From positions 48,674 through 112,673 of the forward strand of contig CANRIS010000006.1 in the NCBI GenBank assembly GCA_947630725.1: a stretch of 64,000 bases of DNA. The letters run 5' to 3'. Position numbers and translations under genes: made by a program. The DNA comes from an uncultured Clostridia bacterium (GTDB lineage: Bacteria > Bacillota > Clostridia > Lachnospirales > CAG-274). This document shows, piece by piece, positions 8,542 through 16,869 of the stretch. Below the pieces are notes generated by a model. That model was not told where the DNA came from. It saw nothing but the letters and a program-made list of their open reading frames with translations, and did not search any database. Each line of letters begins with the position of its first letter. Position 1 is the stretch's first letter.

Positions 8542-9478
8542 CACCAAGACCCTTTTCAAGACTTTCGAGATTCATATACATAGCGTCAAAATAGTCAAAA
8601 TCCTGTTTTCTCTGTTCGGCGTTTCTGCCCTCAAAGGCTGTTATGGGATACATATCTATGCCCATATCCTCCGATATTGTTTCGGCTATCCTCGAACCCG
8701 TAAGGCTTTCATAAAAAATACAATCGATATTGTTTTTTCGTATATTATCATAAATTTCCCTTATTCTTCTCGGAGACGGATCGCCGCCGCTGCCCATGCC
8801 CTCAACAGCCTCCTGAGTCAAGCCATAGGCGCTGCATATATAGCCGTAGGCTCTGTGAGAGACTATAAGCTCTTTGTTTTCAAGATCTCCGAGAGCATTT
8901 TTATAGGCATTGTTAAGATCGGAGGCTTTTTTTCTGAAATTTTCAAGATTTTCGTTATAATATTCAGCATTTTCGGGATCGGCTCTGCAAAAAGCGGCAC
9001 ATATGTTTTCGGCCTCTTTTGCGGCGTTGTCGGGATCCAGCCATACATGGGGGTCGGCATCGCTTATGTCGCCCTCCTCCTTGTCGTGTTTGTCGTGATC
9101 GTGCTCATCGTCATGATCCTCATATCCATAGAGTATTTTGCAGCCCTCGGAGGCTTCGACAAATATCAGCTCCGAGCCCTGCGACTCTCTGATTTTTTCT
9201 GCAAAACCCTCGATACCCAGACCGTTATACACAAATACGTCCGAATTTTCAATGCTTATCATAGCTTTTACAGAAGGCTCCCAGTCGTGAGGCTCGACCC
9301 CCTCGGGAACAAGGTTTTTTATTTCTATCCTGTCCCCTCCTATCTGTCTCGCTATATCATACACGGCAAAAAAGGAGGCGCACACTCTGAGCTTATGTTT
9401 TTTTTCGGTTTCGGTATTGCAGCCTGATACGATCAGAACAGTCATTATAGTCATTATGAGTAATAATAATTTTTTCAT
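8519..9478 (-). CDS. znuA: Zinc ABC transporter substrate-binding lipoprotein
   Basis: A 319-residue cluster A-I binding protein. The N-terminus MKKLLLLIMTIM is followed by a lipobox ending VSGC, giving a lipid-anchored extracytoplasmic protein. Metal ligands of the family are recognisable: His in EPHDWEP, His in DPHVWLDP, His in IVSHRAYGY and a late Asp/Glu. A His/Asp-rich loop (EDHDDEHDHDKHDKEE) before the second ligand is typical of zinc-specific ZnuA. The ATG at 9478 gives the classical signal peptide but has no adjacent Shine-Dalgarno; a TTG at 9508 lies 3 nt from GGGAGG. See the leader entry for a structural explanation. Confidence 0.9.
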   Translation of the reverse strand: MKKLLLLIMTIMTVLIVSGCNTETEKKHKLRVCASFFAVYDIARQIGGDRIEIKNLVPEGVEPHDWEPSVKAMISIENSDVFVYNGLGIEGFAEKIRESQGSELIFVEASEGCKILYGYEDHDDEHDHDKHDKEEGDISDADPHVWLDPDNAAKEAENICAAFCRADPENAEYYNENLENFRKKASDLNNAYKNALGDLENKELIVSHRAYGYICSAYGLTQEAVEGMGSGGDPSPRRIREIYDNIRKNNIDCIFYESLTGSRIAETISEDMGIDMYPITAFEGRNAEQRKQDFDYFDAMYMNLESLEKGLGDADDIGS

Positions 9479-9700
9479 GGCTTTTAAATATGAAAATATC
9501 CCCGACAAAAGCCTCCCGCCTGTCGGCTGTATGCAGATTCACACAAAAACAATTTTTTCGATCGGAAGATAAGGATATAAGCTTTATCTTTCCCCGGATC
9601 AGAGAACAGTTTTATACTATATACTAAAAAAATCCCTGTCGGGACACTGACTGAATATGCCTGTGATAAAGTCGGGCAAGCGACCCTGACTTTTTAAAAA
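9479..9700 (-). promoter_or_regulatory. Structured 5' leader of the znuACB operon
   Basis: About 215 nt separate the promoter from znuA. Reading the minus strand, a first hairpin (AGTC-A-GGG paired with CCC-GACT) lies near 9671-9692. A short TCCC/GGGA stem followed by seven T lies near 9627-9648. Near the start codon two alternatives overlap: CCGACA/TGTCGG (9521-9526 with 9502-9507), which loops out the GGGAGG, and GGCTTTT/AAAAGCC (9507-9513 with 9479-9485), which would bring the GGGAGG next to the ATG. No known metal riboswitch consensus was recognised. Confidence 0.45.
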
Positions 9701-9701
9701 T

Positions 9702-9729
9702 ATTATATCACAGAGAAGGTCTATGTCAA
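9702..9729 (-). promoter_or_regulatory. Sigma-A type promoter of znuACB
   Basis: On the minus strand a perfect TTGACA (9724-9729) is followed after 16 bp by TATAAT (9702-9707). It lies just past the spoIIR stop codon and about 225 bp before znuA. A Zur operator could not be identified with confidence. Confidence 0.8.
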
Positions 9730-9736
9730 GAAAAAT

Positions 9737-10456
9737 TTAAGCCGTCTGCGGCCTTGTGTCGGGCTCGGACGAAATATTTCGGTCTGAATTTCCGTATGCT
9801 CTGTCGTCTCTGTCCCTGCAGGCTCTGCTCTGCCAGAGTTCCACTATTTTAAGCTTTACTTTTATCCTCGGCGGGGCATCTTTTCTGTCTGCCAGAATCA
9901 ACTCTGCCGTGTCCTTGTCAATGGCGTTGCTGTATTTCTCCACCTCCTCGCAGGTTCCCTCGGTATAGCAAAGAGGAGGAAACATAACGCACCACCAGTT
10001 ATGACCCTCGGCGTTTCCTATTGTGAGCTTAAGGCAGTCATAGATCCCACAGGGAAGAACAACCTCTCCGTAACGCTTTTCTGGAAAGCTGCTTTTTGTC
10101 ACTTCGGCCTTTACGCCGAGGCTGCAGCCTGCCTGCGAAAGTATTTTTTCTGCCGTCAGCCTTATATCGTCAGTATGGTTTGAGACAAATCTGACAGTTT
10201 CGGCTTTTGACGGAGACGATGAAAGAAAATATCTGTATTTTTCAAGTATTCCGTCCCTCACCGCAAGCTTCAGGCTCTGGTCGTTAAGGTTGTCGCTGTT
10301 TGCCACTATATGAAGTCTGAACACCTCCGAGCTGAGCCTTTCCATAGCTCTGTGAGAATACGCTCCCGTGACTGCGCAGAACCCAACGGAAAGCGCAAAC
10401 CCCATAACAAGAGATAAAAGCACAGCAGTATGTTTTTTTATAAAGCCGTACAGCAT
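9737..10456 (-). CDS. spoIIR: Stage II sporulation protein R
   Basis: A 239-residue signalling protein. In Bacillus it is made in the forespore and triggers SpoIIGA to cleave pro-sigma-E in the mother cell. An N-terminal membrane/signal segment (about residues 9-31) is followed by the family core with RLHIVANSDN near residue 47, VRDGIL, and the diagnostic GHNWWCVMFPPLCY near residue 153. The C-terminal 35 residues are polar, Arg/Asp-rich and unlike the conserved core. The gene stands alone with a GGGGTGATTTT before the ATG. It is good evidence that the organism can sporulate. Confidence 0.9.
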   Translation of the reverse strand: MLYGFIKKHTAVLLSLVMGFALSVGFCAVTGAYSHRAMERLSSEVFRLHIVANSDNLNDQSLKLAVRDGILEKYRYFLSSSPSKAETVRFVSNHTDDIRLTAEKILSQAGCSLGVKAEVTKSSFPEKRYGEVVLPCGIYDCLKLTIGNAEGHNWWCVMFPPLCYTEGTCEEVEKYSNAIDKDTAELILADRKDAPPRIKVKLKIVELWQSRACRDRDDRAYGNSDRNISSEPDTRPQTA

Positions 10457-10627
10457 AAAATCACCCCGTCAGAATATTTGCCGCCTTTTTTAACATATCA
10501 TTCCTTTTCTCAACATCAAAATTGAAAAAAATCATACATTAAAAAATTCGGCTTATATTCCGATTCTTGACAATATTTTAAATTTTTATACCGCCCCTCA
10601 TCTGCGCTTTGACGGCGAAAATGATTT
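10457..10627. other. Divergent intergenic region
   Basis: This AT-rich stretch separates spoIIR from the promoter of the O-antigen-ligase-like gene. It must contain the spoIIR promoter; in other spore formers that promoter is sigma-F dependent, but I could not pick a convincing match. No coding or repeat signal was seen. Confidence 0.4.
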
Positions 10628-10656
10628 TTGACAAACAGGGTAAAGTATGGTAAAAT
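10628..10656 (+). promoter_or_regulatory. Promoter of the O-antigen-ligase-like gene
   Basis: TTGACA (10628-10633), 17-bp spacer, TAAAAT (10651-10656). The transcript would have a leader of about 155 nt, including a short CAGACG/CGTCTG hairpin near 10715-10731. Confidence 0.65.
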
Positions 10657-10818
10657 TATCTTGAAAAATTGTCTTGAAAAAATCAAATGTATTCGTATTC
10701 CGCTTTTGCTTAAACAGACGATAAACGTCTGCCGTCCGGTATGCGAAGGGTTTATATTTTATATTTTATCTTTTCGGATAAATACATTTATGCGGAAAAA
10801 AAGAGGCGAAAGACCAAA

Positions 10819-12165
10819 ATGGAGAACACAAAAATTTCAGCGCAGCCTGCCGAGCTGACAACAGAAGAAAAAAAAGCTCTGTTCAAACGCAGATTTTATG
10901 ATATTGTTTTTATTTTTGGATTTTTGTGCAGCCTGATCCCGGGGCCTTTTCCCCAACTGTCGGGCGTTGCTTCGATAGGGCTGCTTTTTGCCGCTTTCAT
11001 CAGCTTTTTTGACGACAATTTGTATATGTATACCGCATTATTCATTTATCTGAGATACCGTCTGCTGATAGGCGATTTTGCGGCGTTTCGTGCATATACA
11101 TTTATATTGGTGCTGCGTTTTTTAAAGGATCTTCACAAAATAAAATTTCAGGCTATCCACTTACCTGCGCTTTTTGTATTTTTTCTGCATTGTATGTTTG
11201 TCGTTGGAAGGCAGGCCTATATAAAGCTCGGCCTGTATGTTCTTGCTGACTGTGTGGTTATTTATATCATTATGTGCATTATTACGCAGGATAAAAAGCT
11301 TATGCACAGATTTTTATTTGCTTTTATGCTTGGGGCTATCGCATCGGGAATATATGGCTGGACAAGCGATCTTTATTCGGTGGATATAAACATCAGCGGC
11401 GCAGGAGCGCACACCGTCACCCGAAACTTCGGCGCTCTGAGCGACTCCAACTTTGCAGGACTCATATACAGTCTGTGCGTTGTATGCGCCCTGACGCTTA
11501 AAGAGCTGCCTATATGGCTGCGGGGAATATTTCTTGCTCTTTTCGGCATAATGCTTCTGCAAACCGCAAGCCTTTCGGCTATGCTGACCCTAACCATACT
11601 TATTGTATTTTTGATAATACTTAAATACAGATCCAAAGCCTTCTTTATACTGCTTTTTGCCTTTGTGGGGACGGTCATCGTTGCGGCGATCCTGCTGTCC
11701 ATTCCGCAATTCCGCAGAATAGACGCAATAGCGGGGCTTCTGATACGGTTTGAGGAAAAAGTCTCGTACATATCCAGAGGAAGGCTCGATCTTCTCACAA
11801 CAGGCCGTTCGGCAATATGGGCTGACGCTGTGCAGGTTCTCAAAAATCAAGGCCTGTGGAGCAAGCTCATAGGCGGCAAGGCCGTTACGGTAAGCTACAT
11901 AGACCCAAAGGTTATGTCCATAGCCTGCCATAACTCCTATCTTCAGAGTCTTATAAACTTTGGCCTACTCGGAACGCTGCTTATATACATACCGCTGTTT
12001 TTTCAGACGGGATACAGAATACTCAGACACTTTTCACAAAAGCAGAATTATTACAAAGAGGATCTCTGTATTATGCAGATCATTTTTGCTCTTTCGTTCA
12101 TTGTATTCGGCGGTACGGTAGATTTCTTTATCGACTGGGTATATATGATGCTGTACTTTATATAG
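10819..12165 (+). CDS. O-antigen ligase / Wzy polymerase-like membrane protein
   Basis: A 448-residue protein with about 11 membrane segments, a cytoplasmic Lys/Glu-rich N-terminus, and a large extracytoplasmic loop (about residues 315-385) between late helices. This is the Wzy_C / O-antigen ligase layout. The segment RNFGALSDSNFAGLIYSL near residue 200, and later a CHNSYLQSLINFG motif, are characteristic; the conserved His lies in the latter. In a Gram-positive it would polymerise or ligate a surface polysaccharide or teichoic-like glycan. The start at 10819 avoids a basic upstream extension and has AGAGGCG upstream. No other glycan genes are nearby. Confidence 0.75.
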   Translation: MENTKISAQPAELTTEEKKALFKRRFYDIVFIFGFLCSLIPGPFPQLSGVASIGLLFAAFISFFDDNLYMYTALFIYLRYRLLIGDFAAFRAYTFILVLRFLKDLHKIKFQAIHLPALFVFFLHCMFVVGRQAYIKLGLYVLADCVVIYIIMCIITQDKKLMHRFLFAFMLGAIASGIYGWTSDLYSVDINISGAGAHTVTRNFGALSDSNFAGLIYSLCVVCALTLKELPIWLRGIFLALFGIMLLQTASLSAMLTLTILIVFLIILKYRSKAFFILLFAFVGTVIVAAILLSIPQFRRIDAIAGLLIRFEEKVSYISRGRLDLLTTGRSAIWADAVQVLKNQGLWSKLIGGKAVTVSYIDPKVMSIACHNSYLQSLINFGLLGTLLIYIPLFFQTGYRILRHFSQKQNYYKEDLCIMQIIFALSFIVFGGTVDFFIDWVYMMLYFI

Positions 12166-12308
12166 CTATTGTCACATCGGCGCAAAACCCTTTAAAACCC
12201 TTTCTAAGGGCATTATGGCTGCGCACAAAAAGTCTGTCGTCTTATTTTGGTCTGTAATTCCGGGATTTTGTATTCGGCAGGAATATTTGCTGTTTCTGCA
12301 ACTTCATT

Positions 12309-12463
12309 ATTTTAACCGACAAGTAAGTCCCCCGCCTCTTTAGGCGGTGGGTACTTACTGTTGTATTCGGTGGGAGATGCAAGCTCCCATCCGAATACAA
12401 GGGCTTCATCAGAAGCCGTCGGGTAGAGATACGTAGCGTAAGCGGAGTGCGAATATCATTGAC
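12309..12463 (+). repeat. 155-bp structured repeat, copy 1 (IS200/IS605-end-like)
   Basis: This element shares 147 of 155 bases with a second copy at 43971-44125. It folds into successive hairpins: AGTAAGT...ACTTACT enclosing CCCCGCC/GGCGG (12322-12359), TTGTATTCGG/CCGAATACAA enclosing GGAG/CTCC (12361-12400), and GGCTTC/GAAGCC (12402-12417). It then runs into a GC-rich tail ending AATATCATTGAC. Compact hairpins flanked by a TTTTA-like left edge and ending in TTGAC resemble the ends or non-coding RNA region of IS200/IS605 elements. No transposase is present. Seven of the eight differences cluster in one 9-bp stretch before the tail. Confidence 0.75.
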
Positions 12464-12553
12464 ATTAAAATCCTGCGCTGCAAAATTACAGCGCTGTGAG
12501 GTATTGTTTTTGGTTAGTTATGGCTAATATTGCGGCAGCAGGCAATTTTATTA

Positions 12554-12582
12554 TTGACAGAGAGGAAAAGATATTATATAAT
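12554..12582 (+). promoter_or_regulatory. Promoter of the rubrerythrin gene
   Basis: Consensus TTGACA (12554-12559), 17-bp spacer and TATAAT (12577-12582), about 48 bp before the start codon. It should be a strong vegetative promoter. Confidence 0.85.
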
Positions 12583-12584
12583 TC

Positions 12585-12607
12585 TTATTAAGAATTAATC
12601 TTAATAA
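12585..12607 (+). promoter_or_regulatory. Palindromic operator at the rubrerythrin start site
   Basis: A perfect inverted repeat, TTATTAAG-N7-CTTAATAA, lies at the expected transcription start right after the -10 box. AT-rich palindromes of this kind are typical of Fur/PerR-type repressors, which control rubrerythrins in clostridia. The match to the PerR box is only partial. Confidence 0.6.
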
Positions 12608-12629
12608 TGAAAATTACGGAGGTAATAAA

Positions 12630-13178
12630 ATGAAGAAATTTGTATGTCCCGTATGCGGATATGTTCACATTGGTACAGAGGCTCCCGAATTTTGCCCTCA
12701 GTGCAAGGTTCCCGGAAGCAAGTTCAAGGTAGAAGAAATGGACGAGGAGATCGTCTGGGCTGACGAACACAAAGTAGGCGTTGCTCAGGGTCTTGACGAA
12801 GAGGTTGTACAGGGTCTTCGTGACAACTTCAACGGTGAGTGTACAGAGGTAGGTATGTATCTTGCTATGGCAAGAGTTGCCCACAGAGAAGGATACCCCG
12901 AAATAGGTATGTATTATGAAAAGGCAGCCTATGAAGAAGCAGAGCACGCGGCAAAATTTGCAGAGCTTCTCGGCGAGGTTGTTACTCCCTCAACAAAGAA
13001 GAATCTTGAGCTTCGCTATATGGCTGAAAACGGCGCAACAGCAGGCAAGATGGCTATCGCAAAGAGAGCAAAAGAGCTTGGCTATGACGCTATACACGAC
13101 ACAGTTCACGAAATGGCTAAGGACGAGGCAAGACACGGCAAGGCTTTCGGAGGACTTCTTAAGAGATATTTCGGCTGA
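12630..13178 (+). CDS. Reverse rubrerythrin (NADH peroxidase component)
   Basis: A 182-residue protein with an N-terminal rubredoxin-type iron site (CPVCGY at residues 6-11, CPQC near 28-31) followed by a four-helix diiron domain. The diiron ligands are seen in [18 protein letters not shown] and [10 protein letters not shown]. Placing rubredoxin first is the reverse-rubrerythrin order found in clostridia, where the protein reduces H2O2 and O2 using electrons from NADH via partner reductases. It is monocistronic with a consensus promoter, a palindromic operator, an excellent ACGGAGGT ribosome site and a strong terminator, suggesting high and induced expression. Confidence 0.92.
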   Translation: MKKFVCPVCGYVHIGTEAPEFCPQCKVPGSKFKVEEMDEEIVWADEHKVGVAQGLDEEVVQGLRDNFNGECTEVGMYLAMARVAHREGYPEIGMYYEKAAYEEAEHAAKFAELLGEVVTPSTKKNLELRYMAENGATAGKMAIAKRAKELGYDAIHDTVHEMAKDEARHGKAFGGLLKRYFG

Positions 13179-13237
13179 TAGCTTATACAAGGCTTTATAT
13201 TCATAATGCAAAAAGCATAAAAGCATAAAACATAAAA

Positions 13238-13277
13238 AACAGGAGGGTTTCGTCAATATCTTTACCCTCCTGTTTTT
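13238..13277. terminator. Bidirectional terminator
   Basis: Perfect 11-bp stem AACAGGAGGGT / ACCCTCCTGTT followed by TTT on the plus strand and a T-run on the minus strand. It serves the rubrerythrin gene and probably also the convergent decarboxylase-cupin gene. Confidence 0.85.
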
Positions 13278-13384
13278 ATGTGTATGCGTATTTTTATTTT
13301 TATATCAGTGATTTCTTGTCTGCCTGCGGCGATATAAAAAAATGAGAAAATGCCGCAGCGGATCCGGTATCATTCAATAAAGGC

Positions 13385-14143
13385 TTATTTAAGTATGCCG
13401 TATTGTGTATCGTCAACAGGCTCCAGCCACTCGTTCGAGCCGTTCTCGGCAGGCACCTCGATGGCAAGATGAGAAAACCAACTGTCGGGGGCGGCTCCGT
13501 GCCAGTGCTTTACGCCGGCAGGTATATTTATGCAGTCTCCGGGTTTCATCTCAACGGCATCCTTTCCCCACTCCTGATAATATCCGCGGCCTCCTACACA
13601 AATAAGTATCTGACCGCCGCCCTTATCCGCATGGTGTATGTGCCAGTTGTTTCGGCAGGCGGGTTCAAATGTGACGTTGAATATGCCCACCTGTTCACCC
13701 GACACGGGAGCAAGATAGCTTTGTCCCGTAAAATACTCGGCAAAAGCGTCATTAGGCGCTCCTATGGGAAACAGTATCGTGCTTTGGAACTTATCCTTTT
13801 CGGAAAGAGCCTTTTCTTCCTCCTTCCACACATCGAGAGCAAGGCGGAAAACAGCCCACGCCTTGGGCCAGCCCACATAAAAGCCTGCATGGGTTATTAT
13901 TGAGGCTATCTCCTGCCTTGTAACTCCGTGAGACTTTGCATTTTCCAGATGATATATAAGAGACGAATCGGTTATGCCCGAAGACATAAGAGCCACAACG
14001 GTAATAATGCAGCGTGTCTTGAGATCTATGTCCTCATTGTTCCAGTTTTCGCCGAAAAGTATATCATCGTTGAAATGCGCAAAATCCGGCGCAAATTTGC
14101 CGAGCTGATCTCTTCCTGCCGTTTGGGTTATTTTTTTGTTCAT
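13385..14143 (-). CDS. Carboxymuconolactone decarboxylase-like/cupin fusion protein
   Basis: A 252-residue two-domain protein. Residues about 10-110 form a carboxymuconolactone-decarboxylase/AhpD-like helical domain (TRCIITVVALMSSG, HLENAKSHGVTRQEI); it lacks the CxxC of AhpD peroxidases, having SGITDSS where the pair would lie. Residues about 140-240 form a cupin with metal-ligand histidines in NNWHIHHADKGGGQ and a late HWHG motif. Such fusions occur beside flavodoxins and oxidoreductases in gut Clostridia, but their substrate is not settled. The gene follows the flavodoxin gene by 28 nt and has AAAGGAG upstream of its ATG. Confidence 0.82.
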   Translation of the reverse strand: MNKKITQTAGRDQLGKFAPDFAHFNDDILFGENWNNEDIDLKTRCIITVVALMSSGITDSSLIYHLENAKSHGVTRQEIASIITHAGFYVGWPKAWAVFRLALDVWKEEEKALSEKDKFQSTILFPIGAPNDAFAEYFTGQSYLAPVSGEQVGIFNVTFEPACRNNWHIHHADKGGGQILICVGGRGYYQEWGKDAVEMKPGDCINIPAGVKHWHGAAPDSWFSHLAIEVPAENGSNEWLEPVDDTQYGILK

Positions 14144-14171
14144 TTTTTCTATTCTCCTTTTTTGTGCCTTT

Positions 14172-14657
14172 CTATCCTATATTCAGGCTGTCAAGCCATT
14201 GCTTTATTGTACCGATGTCCGTACTGCCGCCGAATCGCTTGCCGTCATGCCAGGTTGTTTTAGGCGAGCAGGATTTTTTCAGAATGCCGTTTGTCTTACC
14301 CATACCGCTGCCGCCGGAGGTCGCAAAGGTTATTATGGTCTTTCCCGAAAAGTCATAGCTTTCGAGAAATGTCTGTATTATCCTCGGAGCCTCGTACCAC
14401 CATATCGGAAAGCCTATAAGCACAACGTCATACACATCCATATTTTCCACTTTTCCCTCAATTTCGGGACGGGAGTTTTTGTCGTTCATCTCAATGCTGC
14501 TGCGGCTTTTTTTGTTCATCCAGTTGAGATCGTCATTCGTATAGGGCGTTTTGGGGGCGATCTCAAACAGATCCGAGCCTGCTGCCTCAGCTATGTTTTT
14601 TGCAAGCTTTTTTGTGTTTCCGCTTGCAGAAAAGTAGGCTGTTAAAATTTTACTCAT
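14172..14657 (-). CDS. Flavodoxin-like protein
   Basis: A 161-residue flavodoxin_4-type protein. The phosphate-binding loop SASGNTKKLA lies near residues 10-19, the second FMN loop around FPIWWYEAP near residue 83, and the third in ATSGGSGMGKT near residue 111. It binds FMN and carries electrons or acts as an NAD(P)H-linked reductase. It is the first gene of a two-gene operon with the decarboxylase-cupin fusion, which suggests a shared redox step on a small molecule. An AAGGAG site precedes the ATG. Confidence 0.88.
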   Translation of the reverse strand: MSKILTAYFSASGNTKKLAKNIAEAAGSDLFEIAPKTPYTNDDLNWMNKKSRSSIEMNDKNSRPEIEGKVENMDVYDVVLIGFPIWWYEAPRIIQTFLESYDFSGKTIITFATSGGSGMGKTNGILKKSCSPKTTWHDGKRFGGSTDIGTIKQWLDSLNIG

Positions 14658-14789
14658 ATTTTTGGCTCCTTTCTTTCTATACCGTTCCTTACCGTTCTTT
14701 GATCTTAAAAAAACCGTAAAGAATCGGCATTTTGTATTTTATACTTTATTTATTTCCGTCCTTGCAGCGGAAAGAATACGATGTTGTTA

Positions 14790-15071
14790 TTATGCGGCAT
14801 ATTTCCCGAAAAGGGAAATCAGAATACATATGTGCGCCAGCATAGAAACCGTGAAAACAAAATAAAAAACGGGCTTTCGTATTTTGTGTCTGAAAACAAA
14901 CATCCCAAGAAAGCCGCCCGCAAATCCTCCCAAAAACGAAAGGATAAAGAGAGTGGCTTCCGGTATTCTCCATTTGTGAAAAATTGCTTTTGCCTTGTCT
15001 ATGCCCATTATAAAAAACAGTATAAGGCTAAGGCACATATAATAGCATATTATCTCACTATATGTCGCCAA
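14790..15071 (-). CDS. DUF1294 family small membrane protein
   Basis: A 93-residue protein with three hydrophobic segments and the DUF1294 hallmark MGIDKAKA followed by [15 protein letters not shown] and a [14 protein letters not shown] block. Its function is unknown in all organisms. A TTG start at 15071 is proposed because GAGGTGA lies 6 nt upstream; that start overlaps the mgsA 3' end by 22 nt. It is the last gene of the cell-shape cluster. Confidence 0.75.
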   Translation of the reverse strand: MATYSEIICYYMCLSLILFFIMGIDKAKAIFHKWRIPEATLFILSFLGGFAGGFLGMFVFRHKIRKPVFYFVFTVSMLAHICILISLFGKYAA

Positions 15072-15445
15072 TCAAGGTCACCTCTGTCCAAAGCAAGAAG
15101 AAGAACCTCCGCAGTAGCGAGATTTGTCGCTACAGGTATATTGTGCATATCGCAGAGTCTGAGCGCGCTATGTATGTCAGGCTCATAGTTTTTAGGAGCG
15201 ACAGGGTCACGAAGAAATATAACAAGGTCTATATCGTTGCTCGCTATTTGCGCCGAAAGCTGTTCTTCTCCTCCGAGATGTCCTGCCAGGTATTTGTTTA
15301 CGGGCAGATTTGAGGTCTCCTCGACCAGGGCTCCCGTTGTTCCCGTTGCAAAAAGTGTATGCTTGCAGAAAATATGTCTGTAGGCAATACACAGATTTTC
15401 CATAAGGATTTTTTTGTTGTCGTGTGCTACCAAAGCGATATTCAT
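15050..15445 (-). CDS. mgsA: Methylglyoxal synthase
   Basis: A 131-residue enzyme converting dihydroxyacetone phosphate to methylglyoxal and phosphate, an overflow bypass of glycolysis. Family motifs are clear: LVAHDNKK at the N-terminus, [10 protein letters not shown] binding phosphate, the GGEEQL loop, LVIFLRDP containing the catalytic Asp, and [13 protein letters not shown]. Length is normal. It sits 6 nt downstream of rodA, a linkage that recurs in Clostridia, and has GGGGTGAG before the ATG. Confidence 0.93.
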   Translation of the reverse strand: MNIALVAHDNKKILMENLCIAYRHIFCKHTLFATGTTGALVEETSNLPVNKYLAGHLGGEEQLSAQIASNDIDLVIFLRDPVAPKNYEPDIHSALRLCDMHNIPVATNLATAEVLLLALDRGDLDWRHIVR

Positions 15446-15451
15446 TTTTTC

Positions 15452-16582
15452 TCACCCCTCAAACATTGATTTTTGTTTTTTAATCCCCACATTAATTACC
15501 AACCCTATACCTATCATATTTACCCACAGGGAGCTGCCTCCATAGCTCACAAAGGGAAGCGGCATTCCTGTGTTCGGCAGAAGTCCTGTGGCTACGCCTA
15601 TATTTACAAAGGTCTGAAAGCCTATGACCCCCGCCACTCCGCCGACCAGAAGCCTTCCCAGATCATCGGCGGCTCTTATGCCTGTAAGAACGCATCTTGC
15701 AATTATAAGAAAAATCAGAGTCAGGACACCGACACAGCCTGCAAAGCCAAACTCCTCACCTATGACCGAAAAAATAAAGTCATTGTGAGATTCGGGCAGA
15801 TAGTTAAGCTGATTTATAGTGCCGTTATACAGCCCTTTTCCGTCAAGACCTCCCGAGCCGATGGCCCATATGGAGTTTTTTGTCTGATACAGAGAAGGGT
15901 CGCTTGTTATGGAGTCGGCTGACAAAAACGACTCAAACCTGCCGATCTGATAGTCGTTCAGAAGTCTGCCGACAATAATATGCTCATCGGATTTTATATC
16001 CAAAAACAATATAACTATTATGGGAATGATTATCCCCAAGCATACGCCTATATATTTGTAGCTTATCCCTCCGCAGAAAACAAGTATCAGCGTTATGGCG
16101 AGAATAACCATACTTGCGGAAAGGGACGGCTGAAGAAATATAAGTATAAAGGGCGCAAATGCCATCATAACAATAAACATAAGTATACTTATATTATCAA
16201 TCTTTTCTTTCCATTTGTCAATAAATTTTGCTAAAGAAATTATAATAAATATTTTTGAAAACTCAGACGGCTGTATACCGAAAAGCCATCTTGACACGCC
16301 GTCTCCGCTGCCCATAATAAGTACCAGCACAAGAAGTATTATATTGAATACATATATGGGTATCCAGAATTTACAGATAATGTGATAATCTATAAACGCT
16401 GCCAAAAAAAGCAGAACTATACCGCTTATAAACCATATTATCTGATTTACGGCCTCTCCGTGAAAGCCGTTTATATTGACCCTTGTGGCGCTGCCTATGA
16501 CGATTATGCCAAAAATAACAAGAGCGCACACCATAAGCAGCATAAGTATATCAAAGGAAATAAATTTGTTTCTCGAATACAT
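15452..16582 (-). CDS. rodA: Rod-shape SEDS glycosyltransferase RodA
   Basis: A 376-residue SEDS-family polytopic protein with about 10 membrane segments that polymerises lipid II into glycan strands with its partner PBP2. Conserved features include IQPSEFSKI, the large extracytoplasmic loop with LPESHNDFIFSVIGEEFG, and GMPLPFVSYGGSS near the C-terminus. RodA rather than FtsW is inferred from its place in the PBP2/MreBCD cluster. It follows minE by 12 nt. The ribosome site (ATAGGGTAATATT) is weak. Confidence 0.9.
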   Translation of the reverse strand: MYSRNKFISFDILMLLMVCALVIFGIIVIGSATRVNINGFHGEAVNQIIWFISGIVLLFLAAFIDYHIICKFWIPIYVFNIILLVLVLIMGSGDGVSRWLFGIQPSEFSKIFIIISLAKFIDKWKEKIDNISILMFIVMMAFAPFILIFLQPSLSASMVILAITLILVFCGGISYKYIGVCLGIIIPIIVILFLDIKSDEHIIVGRLLNDYQIGRFESFLSADSITSDPSLYQTKNSIWAIGSGGLDGKGLYNGTINQLNYLPESHNDFIFSVIGEEFGFAGCVGVLTLIFLIIARCVLTGIRAADDLGRLLVGGVAGVIGFQTFVNIGVATGLLPNTGMPLPFVSYGGSSLWVNMIGIGLVINVGIKKQKSMFEG

Positions 16583-16594
16583 AATATTACCCTA

Positions 16595-16855
16595 TTATCT
16601 GTTGAACATAGTTATTATAGGAACATTCATATGAAGTACGGGGGTGTCTTCGCCGTCCTCCTGCGATATATGTATATCGGTTTCGTCCTTGTCAAACTCC
16701 ATATAGTTTGAAAGCACATTCAGTATGTCTGCGCCAAGACTTTCGATGATTTCGGGAGAATATGAGGTTCTGTCCTTAAGCAGCACCTTTGAAAGCCGTT
16801 CCTTTGCTATGTCCTTTGAATCGGATCTTCTATCCGAAAAAAATCTGTCAAGCAT
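16595..16855 (-). CDS. minE: Cell division topological factor MinE
   Basis: An 86-residue MinE. The N-terminal amphipathic segment MLDRFF targets the membrane, followed by the MinD-contact helix (AKERLSKVLLKDRTSYSPE) and a C-terminal dimerisation domain. MinE displaces MinD from the membrane and drives pole-to-pole oscillation where MinC is present. It lies 14 nt downstream of minD with a good AAGGGAG ribosome site. Confidence 0.9.
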   Translation of the reverse strand: MLDRFFSDRRSDSKDIAKERLSKVLLKDRTSYSPEIIESLGADILNVLSNYMEFDKDETDIHISQEDGEDTPVLHMNVPIITMFNR

Positions 16856-16869
16856 AAAATACTTCTCCC

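Noticed and set aside
9479..9700. Known metal riboswitch (NiCo or yybP-ykoY) before znuA
   Set aside because: The conserved cores of those classes were not found.
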